This document shows positions 42,351 through 48,825 of a stretch of DNA of 48,825 nucleotides, in pieces. Origin of the DNA: Solihabitans fulvus (GTDB lineage: Bacteria > Actinomycetota > Actinomycetes > Mycobacteriales > Pseudonocardiaceae); assembly GCF_008386585.1 (NCBI RefSeq), contig NZ_VUOB01000041.1:391616-440440 (forward strand), read 5' to 3'. Under the pieces are notes generated by a model. That model did not search any database. It saw nothing but the letters and a program-made list of their open reading frames with translations, and was not told where the DNA came from. The position numbers were made by a program, and so were the translations under genes. Within the stretch, counting starts at the first letter, position 1; each line of letters starts with the position of its first letter.

Positions 42351-42380
42351 GATCGTTCGAACCTGATGGAACGAACTATC
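42351..42380. promoter_or_regulatory. dyad in the SDR/XRE divergent promoter
   Basis: gatcgttc (42351-42358) and gaacgaactatc (42369-42380) form an imperfect dyad (core cgttc...gaacg, 10 bases apart) 17 bases from the SDR start. Candidate operator for the XRE-MmyB regulator. Confidence 0.4.
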
Positions 42381-42485
42381 GGCGTCGCGCGACCGGCCAG
42401 GGACGCCCCGCTGAGACTGGTACTGGCGGAACCACCCAGCGGTCACGACCGGCCCAGCGGCCCACCCGTCCCCGATACTGGCGGC

Positions 42486-43340
42486 ATGGCCCCGAACGTT
42501 GAGCTAGGCGAGTTCCTGCGCTCCCGGCGCGCCCGCGTCCGGCCCGACGATCTCGGGCTGCCCGACTACGGCTCCCGGCGTCGCGTGCCCGGCCTGCGCC
42601 GGCAGGAGGCGGCGCAGCTGGCCGGCGTGAGCGTCGAGTACTACGTGCGGCTGGAGCAGGGCCGCGCCGCGCACCCGTCCGAGCAGGTGCTCGACGCGAT
42701 CGCCACCGCCCTGCGCCTGGACGCGGCCGAGCGCGCGCACCTGTTCAGCCTCGCCAAGCAGGCGCCGCCGCGCCGCCGCCAGGTGGTCAGGGAGAAGGTC
42801 CGGCCCAACATCCAGCTGCTGCTGGACTCGATGCCGAACGTGCCGGCGTTCGTGCTCGGCAGGCGGATGGACGTGCTGGCCTGGAACCAGCTCGCCGCCG
42901 CGCTGATCGTCGACTTCGGCGCGCTGCCGCCCGAGGAACGCAACATGGCGCGGCTGGCCTTCCTCGACCCGTCCGCGCGGGACTACTACCCGGAGTGGGC
43001 GAAGGTCGGGAAGGAGACCGCCGCGTACCTGCGGCTGGTCGCCGGCCGGTTCCCGGACGACCAGGGGCTGATCTCGCTGGTCGGCGAGCTGTCCCTGCGC
43101 AGCCCCGAGTTCCGCCGCTGGTGGGCCGACCACGACGTGCGGGACAAGGCGAACGGCGTCAAGAGGCTCAACCACCCGATGGTCGGCGAGGTCGTCGTGG
43201 CCTACGAGTCGCTCGCGCTGGCCGAGCCGGGGCAGACCCTGGTGACCTACACCGTCGAACCCGGCACGCCGTCGGCCGCCGCGCTCGCCCTGCTGTCCAC
43301 GCTCACCAGCGACACTGCCTCCAACAAAATAGTTGTCTGA
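42486..43340 (+). CDS. XRE family regulator with MmyB-like ligand domain
   Basis: The 284-residue protein has an N-terminal helix-turn-helix: LGEFLRSRRARVRPDDLGL, RRVPGLRRQEAAQLAGVSVEYYVRLEQGR, PSEQVLDAIATAL. The C-terminal MmyB/MLTR domain has PAFVLGRRMDVLAWNQLAAALI, ERNMARLAFLDPSARDYYPEWAKVGKETAAYLRLVAGRFPDD and the ending ALALLSTLTSD. Such domains bind fatty-acid-like ligands in the one solved example. Likely regulates the divergent SDR gene. Its last codons overlap the operator-like dyads of the downstream MFS gene. ATG 42486. Confidence 0.92.
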   Translation: MAPNVELGEFLRSRRARVRPDDLGLPDYGSRRRVPGLRRQEAAQLAGVSVEYYVRLEQGRAAHPSEQVLDAIATALRLDAAERAHLFSLAKQAPPRRRQVVREKVRPNIQLLLDSMPNVPAFVLGRRMDVLAWNQLAAALIVDFGALPPEERNMARLAFLDPSARDYYPEWAKVGKETAAYLRLVAGRFPDDQGLISLVGELSLRSPEFRRWWADHDVRDKANGVKRLNHPMVGEVVVAYESLALAEPGQTLVTYTVEPGTPSAAALALLSTLTSDTASNKIVV

Positions 43341-43368
43341 TACAACGATTCACGTTAGTTTCAGACAA
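43331..43368 (+). promoter_or_regulatory. nested palindromes before the MFS exporter gene
   Basis: gttgt-ctgat-acaac (43332-43346) is a perfect short dyad. ttgtctga (43333-43340) is repeated inverted as tcagacaa (43361-43368), and aacg...cgtt lies between. The cluster overlaps the stop codon of the XRE gene and ends about 30 bases before the MFS start, so it is a likely operator for a TetR/MarR-type repressor encoded elsewhere, or for the adjacent XRE protein. Confidence 0.5.
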
Positions 43369-43401
43369 GCAAGTTGTTGTCGTACTCGGTGGAGGTAAGT
43401 G

Positions 43402-45189
43402 GTGGGGGCCGCACAGCCGAAGACCGACGCGCACGCGCCGGGCGGGCACTACAAGTGGTTAGCCCTGTCCAACACGACACTCGGGCTGCTGATCGTCACG
43501 ATCAACTCCTCGATCGTGCTGATCGCGCTGCCCGACATCTTCAAGGGCATCGGGATCAACCCGCTCGATCCGAGCAACACCAGCTACCTGCTGTGGATGA
43601 TGATGGGCTTCCTCGTCGTCACCGCAGTGCTGGTGGTCAGCTTCGGCCGGCTCGGCGACATGTACGGCAGGGCCCGCATGTACAACCTGGGCTTCGCCAT
43701 CTTCACCATCTCCTCGATCCTGCTCGCCGTCACCTGGATGAACGGCGACGCCGCCGCGCTCTGGCTGATCGGCTGGCGCATCGTGCAGGGCATCGGCGGC
43801 GCGTTCCTGATGGCCAACTCCAGCGCGATCCTCACCGACGCGTTCCCGGCCAACCAGCGCGGACTCGCGCTCGGCATCAACGGCGTCGCCGCGATCGCGG
43901 GCTCGTTCCTCGGCCTGCTCGTCGGCGGCCTGCTCGCGCCGGTCAACTGGCACTACATCTTCCTGGTGTCCGTGCCGTTCGGCCTGCTCGGCACCGTGTG
44001 GGCCTACCTCAAACTGCGCGACACCGGCATCCGCCAGCGCGCCAGCATGGACTGGTGGGGCAACATCACCTTCGCCGTCGGGCTCATCGCGGTGCTGGTG
44101 GCCATCACCTACGGCATCCAGCCCTACGACGGGCACTCGATGGGCTGGACCAACCCGTGGGTGCTCAGCGCGCTGATCGGCGGCGCGCTCGTCCTCGTCG
44201 CCTTCGTGATCATCGAGGTCAAGGTCGACAACCCGCTGTTCAACCTCGCGCTGTTCCGGATCAGGTCGTTCACCGCGGGCAACGTCGCCAACCTGATGGC
44301 CTCGCTCGGCCGAGGCGGCCTCCAGTTCATCCTGATCATCTGGCTCCAGGGCGTCTGGCTGCCGCAACACGGCTACAGCTTCGAGTCCACCCCGCTGTGG
44401 GCAGGCGTCTACATGCTGCCGATGACCGTCGGCTTCCTCGTCTCCGCGCCGCTGTCCGGCGTGCTGTCCGACCGGATGGGCACCCGCGCGTTCGCCACCG
44501 GCGGCATGCTGCTCACCGCGCTCAGCTTCCTGCTGCTCAGCGAACTGCCGGTGGACTTCAACTACTGGGCGTTCGGCGGGCTGCTGCTGCTCAACGGGCT
44601 CGGCATGGGCCTGTTCGTCTCGCCCAACCGCGCCGAGGTGATGAACAGCCTGCCCGGCAACGCGCGCGGTGCCGGGGCCGGCATGACCGCGACGTTCCAG
44701 AACTCCGCGATGGTGCTGTCCATCGGTGTGTTCTTCAGCCTCATCATCGCCGGCCTCTCCGCGCGGCTGCCCGCTGCGATGAGCCAGGGCCTCACCGAGC
44801 ACGGCGTCTCCTCGGCGGACGCGGCGCACATCGCCGCCCTGCCCGCCGTCGCCGTCCTGTTCGCCGCCTTCCTCGGCTACAACCCGATCCAGCAGCTGCT
44901 CGGCCCGGTGCTGCACCAGCTGCCCGCCGACCAGGCCGCCTTCCTGACCGGCCGGGGCTTCTTCCCGCACCTGATCTCCGACCCGTTCGAGCACGGGCTG
45001 ACCGTCGCGTTCTGGTTCGCCATCGTGACCTGCCTGGTCGCGTCGGTGGCGTCCTGGCTGTCCGGCTCGACCAAGGCGGCCGAACCGGCCGAGCCCGTCG
45101 GCGCGGAACTCGCCGGAGTGGCCGGCGAGGCCGGCGCCGCCCCGAGCGAGCTGGTCGACGTGTCCCCGAGGCAGGGCAACGCGACCTAG
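43402..45189 (+). CDS. MFS transporter, DHA2 (EmrB/QacA-like) family
   Basis: The 595-residue membrane protein has 14 predicted helices. It shows the N-terminal motif SNTTLGLLIVTINSSIVLIALPDI (motif D1), LGDMYGRARM (motif A), WRIVQGIGGAFLMANSSAIL (motif B) and GINGVAAIAGSFLGLLVGG (antiporter motif C). Two extra central helices and a charged Ala/Glu-rich C-terminal tail are also present. It is probably a proton-coupled drug or metabolite exporter. GTG 43402 sits 6 bases after ggagg; GTG 43399 is also possible. pabAB follows after 38 bases in the same direction. Confidence 0.92.
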   Translation: MGAAQPKTDAHAPGGHYKWLALSNTTLGLLIVTINSSIVLIALPDIFKGIGINPLDPSNTSYLLWMMMGFLVVTAVLVVSFGRLGDMYGRARMYNLGFAIFTISSILLAVTWMNGDAAALWLIGWRIVQGIGGAFLMANSSAILTDAFPANQRGLALGINGVAAIAGSFLGLLVGGLLAPVNWHYIFLVSVPFGLLGTVWAYLKLRDTGIRQRASMDWWGNITFAVGLIAVLVAITYGIQPYDGHSMGWTNPWVLSALIGGALVLVAFVIIEVKVDNPLFNLALFRIRSFTAGNVANLMASLGRGGLQFILIIWLQGVWLPQHGYSFESTPLWAGVYMLPMTVGFLVSAPLSGVLSDRMGTRAFATGGMLLTALSFLLLSELPVDFNYWAFGGLLLLNGLGMGLFVSPNRAEVMNSLPGNARGAGAGMTATFQNSAMVLSIGVFFSLIIAGLSARLPAAMSQGLTEHGVSSADAAHIAALPAVAVLFAAFLGYNPIQQLLGPVLHQLPADQAAFLTGRGFFPHLISDPFEHGLTVAFWFAIVTCLVASVASWLSGSTKAAEPAEPVGAELAGVAGEAGAAPSELVDVSPRQGNAT

Positions 45190-45227
45190 GCTGCGTCCAT
45201 GCCGCGTGACCTGCCAGAAAGCCGACG

Positions 45228-47294
<2,067 letters not shown>

Positions 47295-47397
47295 TTGCAT
47301 TCGGGCCGGCGACCGGCGTCGCCGACGAGCTATTTCCCGCGATGTGGTCGACCAGAACGCCCTCCGGCGCGGCTCGTCGCGGGCGCCGTGCCGAAGT

Positions 47398-47739
47398 TCA
47401 GGACGCGTGGGCTTCCTGGAACTGCACGACCAGCTCCTGCGGAATGCGGCCCCGGTCGGAGATCTGCCGCCCCTGGCTGCGCGCCCAGTCGCGGATGGCC
47501 TGGGCCTGGGCCTTGTCGCCCGCCTTGACCGTGGGCTTGCCGGAGGCGCGACGCAGCTTGCGGCCGCCCGACTTACGCGCGTGCGTCATGAAGTCGGCAA
47601 GGGTGCCGCGCAGTTTGTCCGCGTTGGCCCTGGACAGGTCGATGACGTACTCAATGCCGTCAAGAGCGAAGCTCACGGTCTCTTCGGCCTCGCCACCATC
47701 GAGGTCGTCGATGAGCTGGACGACGGTCTGCTGTGCCAC
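47398..47739 (-). CDS. lsr2: Lsr2 nucleoid-associated protein
   Basis: The 113-residue xenogeneic silencer of actinobacteria. The N-terminal dimerisation strand region VAQQTVVQLIDDLDGGEAEETVSFALDGIEYVIDLSRANADKLR is followed by a basic linker (ARKSGGRKLRRASG). The C-terminal AT-hook-like DNA-binding domain has IRDWARSQGRQISDRGRIP, whose RGR inserts in the minor groove. GTG 47739 follows ggagg. It bridges AT-rich DNA, so the AT-rich toxin/immunity tip near 18-20 kb would be a natural target (inference). Actinomycetes often carry two paralogues. Confidence 0.95.
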   Translation of the reverse strand: MAQQTVVQLIDDLDGGEAEETVSFALDGIEYVIDLSRANADKLRGTLADFMTHARKSGGRKLRRASGKPTVKAGDKAQAQAIRDWARSQGRQISDRGRIPQELVVQFQEAHAS

Positions 47740-48091
47740 GGTTCCTCCGCGAGTTCTCGGATTGTGTGGTGCTCTCGACGGCGACTGTTGATGCTCGTGT
47801 CGATCACCATAGACGATGGTAGAGAATAGGTCTAACCATCGTTGCGCAAAAGTAGTTAGGCTGTCTAATACTGGACCCGGAATGGATGACGGCCCGCCTG
47901 AGCGCCCGATTCTGCCCAGACGGGCAGGCGCGTGCGTCCATGCCGATTTGCGACGCCCCACCGGGGGTCGAGCTTTCGCGGTCGCCGAGATTGTGCGGCC
48001 CGGCGTCGCGCTACGTGACGAAGTGACAGCCGACCGTGTCGCGCCGCGCCGTCAGGGAATGGCCGGCGCCGAGCTGCGGTTACCCTGGACG
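47740..48091. promoter_or_regulatory. lsr2 upstream region with clustered dyads
   Basis: No gene is supported. accat-agacg-atggt (47806-47820) is a perfect dyad, and its right half acgatggt (47813-47820) is repeated inverted as accatcgt (47835-47842). They sit 67-103 bases upstream of the lsr2 GTG in an AT-rich patch, fitting an operator or autoregulation site. Nothing further is recognisable up to the csoR operator. Confidence 0.45.
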
Positions 48092-48110
48092 TATACCCAC
48101 CTAAGGTATA
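48092..48110 (+). promoter_or_regulatory. putative CsoR self-operator
   Basis: tatacccacctaaggtata is a dyad (tatacc / ggtata around cacctaa) of the TAxCC...GGxTA type bound by CsoR-family repressors. It abuts the ggagcgag ribosome-binding site of the csoR-like gene, which suggests autorepression relieved by metal. Confidence 0.65.
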
Positions 48111-48120
48111 GGAGCGAGCG

Positions 48121-48402
48121 ATGCACGGATACACTGCGGACAAGGACGCCTTCCTCAAGCGGCTGCGCCGCGTGGAGGGTCAGGTCCGAGGCCTTCAGCG
48201 CATGGTGGAGGGCGACGAGTACTGCATCGACATCCTCACCCAGATCGCCGCGGCCACGAAGGCGCTCCAGGCGGTCTCGCTCGGGCTGCTCGACCAACAC
48301 CTCAAGCACTGCGTGGCGGAGGCCGTCTCCGAGGGCGGCCCGGTCGCGGACGAGAAGATCCGCGAGGCGAGCGAGGCGATCGGCCGCCTGGTCCGCTCCT
48401 GA
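48121..48402 (+). CDS. csoR: CsoR-family metal-sensing transcriptional repressor
   Basis: The 93-residue all-helical repressor (DUF156) carries the Cu(I) ligand set: Cys35 (EYCIDILTQ), His60 and Cys64 (DQHLKHCV), matching C36/H61/C65 of mycobacterial CsoR. It opens KDAFLKRLRRVEGQVRGLQRMVEG, the DNA-contact helix. With this C-H-C pattern copper is the likely effector, rather than Ni/Co (RcnR) or persulfide (CstR). No copA or other copper gene follows; the next element is an rrn promoter array, so it appears solitary, with a putative operator in its own leader. Confidence 0.93.
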   Translation: MHGYTADKDAFLKRLRRVEGQVRGLQRMVEGDEYCIDILTQIAAATKALQAVSLGLLDQHLKHCVAEAVSEGGPVADEKIREASEAIGRLVRS

Positions 48403-48599
48403 CGCCGGCCCCGGCCCGACGCCCTTCGGCCGACAGGCGCCGCACCGCACCGCACCCCTCTCGCTCGCGGCGCGCCCACCTACTCCCTCCCACAGGGGGC
48501 GCGCCGAGCGGCGGTAGGCGAAGACAGGGGGGTGGTGCGAAGGGGCCCCAACGGAGTGCTAATCTCTTCGAGCACTTGGAACACCGGGTCGAGCGGAGT

Positions 48600-48628
48600 T
48601 TGACACCGCGACACGAACCGGGTAACTT
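48600..48628 (+). promoter_or_regulatory. rrn-type promoter 1
   Basis: TTGACA 48600-48605, 17-base spacer, TAACTT 48623-48628. First of three spaced promoters at the right edge. Confidence 0.65.
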
Positions 48629-48681
48629 GCTCCGGCGCACCTGATCTGAAGATCCAACGTCATACGCTCCTCGGGGCCAAT

Positions 48682-48711
48682 TTGACACCGGGTTTTCGAA
48701 TCGGATAGCTT
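48682..48711 (+). promoter_or_regulatory. rrn-type promoter 2
   Basis: TTGACA 48682-48687, 18-base spacer, TAGCTT 48706-48711. It shares cgaatcggatag with the third promoter. Confidence 0.7.
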
Positions 48712-48763
48712 TTCGAGGCTGAATCCGGCGGATTCCTTCGGCAAGTTGGCCCAGCGGGTCGAT

Positions 48764-48793
48764 TTGACAGGGAAAAAGCGAATCGGATAGGCT
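48764..48793 (+). promoter_or_regulatory. rrn-type promoter 3
   Basis: TTGACA 48764-48769, 18-base spacer, TAGGCT 48788-48793. Promoters 1, 2 and 3 start exactly 82 bases apart. Multi-promoter leaders like this precede 16S rRNA genes in Streptomyces and relatives; the gene itself would begin beyond the window. Confidence 0.7.
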
Positions 48794-48825
48794 GCGAAAG
48801 TCGAAAAACTGAATGCGAATCGGAG

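Noticed and set aside
43459..44994. Antisense frame opposite the MFS gene
   Set aside because: Charged low-complexity product; the plus strand encodes clear MFS motifs.

Overview
The window is a high-GC actinomycete chromosome segment. It has strong third-position GC bias, Lsr2, streptogrisin, DUF3817, a calerythrin-like EF-hand protein and a cobalamin-riboswitch-controlled nrdAB operon. The gene mix points to Pseudonocardiales (Saccharopolyspora/Saccharothrix/Lentzea-like). That placement is inference; no rRNA gene lies inside the window, although the right edge runs into what looks like an rrn promoter array.

Left part (1-7.5 kb): the tail of a CaiB/BaiF CoA-transferase, small conserved genes, a VOC protein, and an LprD-like/DUF3817 pair separated by an unusual 15-bp-period tandem array. 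A calerythrin-like Ca2+ protein follows. Then comes a secreted protease island: a TrmB/LuxR-type regulator diverging from a G1 (glutamic) endopeptidase, followed by a streptogrisin-type serine protease.

Middle accessory part (7.5-20.2 kb): a LamG-repeat secreted protein followed by a giant RHS/YD-repeat protein. The RHS protein ends in a Hint (intein-like) autoprotease and a 97-residue toxin-like tip I cannot assign to a family. Downstream are an immunity-gene candidate and a frameshifted relic. Four single-base frameshifts are visible here (one in the LamG gene, two in the RHS gene, one in the relic) and none elsewhere. The tip and immunity DNA is visibly more AT-rich than the RHS body. This is the region most likely to hold undescribed biology.

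Centre (20.3-29 kb): a GbsR/MarR regulator diverging from an ABC-2 exporter pair, then an exopolysaccharide-like locus. The leftward arm holds a UDP-GlcNAc 2-epimerase, a DUF2334 deacetylase-like secreted protein and a small secreted protein. The rightward arm holds a small membrane ORF and a processive GT2 glycosyltransferase.

Right part (29-48.8 kb), mostly core metabolism with good regulatory signals: a tandem glycine riboswitch ahead of gcvT-glyA; a RutE-like nitroreductase; nrdAB under a predicted NrdR-box pair plus a cobalamin riboswitch, with a 10-residue repeat at the NrdA N-terminus; an S9 peptidase; a polyamine operon (Orn/Lys decarboxylase, AdoMet decarboxylase, spermidine synthase); a divergent SDR/XRE-MmyB pair; a DHA2 MFS exporter; a fused PabAB aminodeoxychorismate synthase; lsr2; csoR with a putative self-operator; and three consecutive TTGACA-type promoters that probably drive an rRNA operon beyond the right edge.
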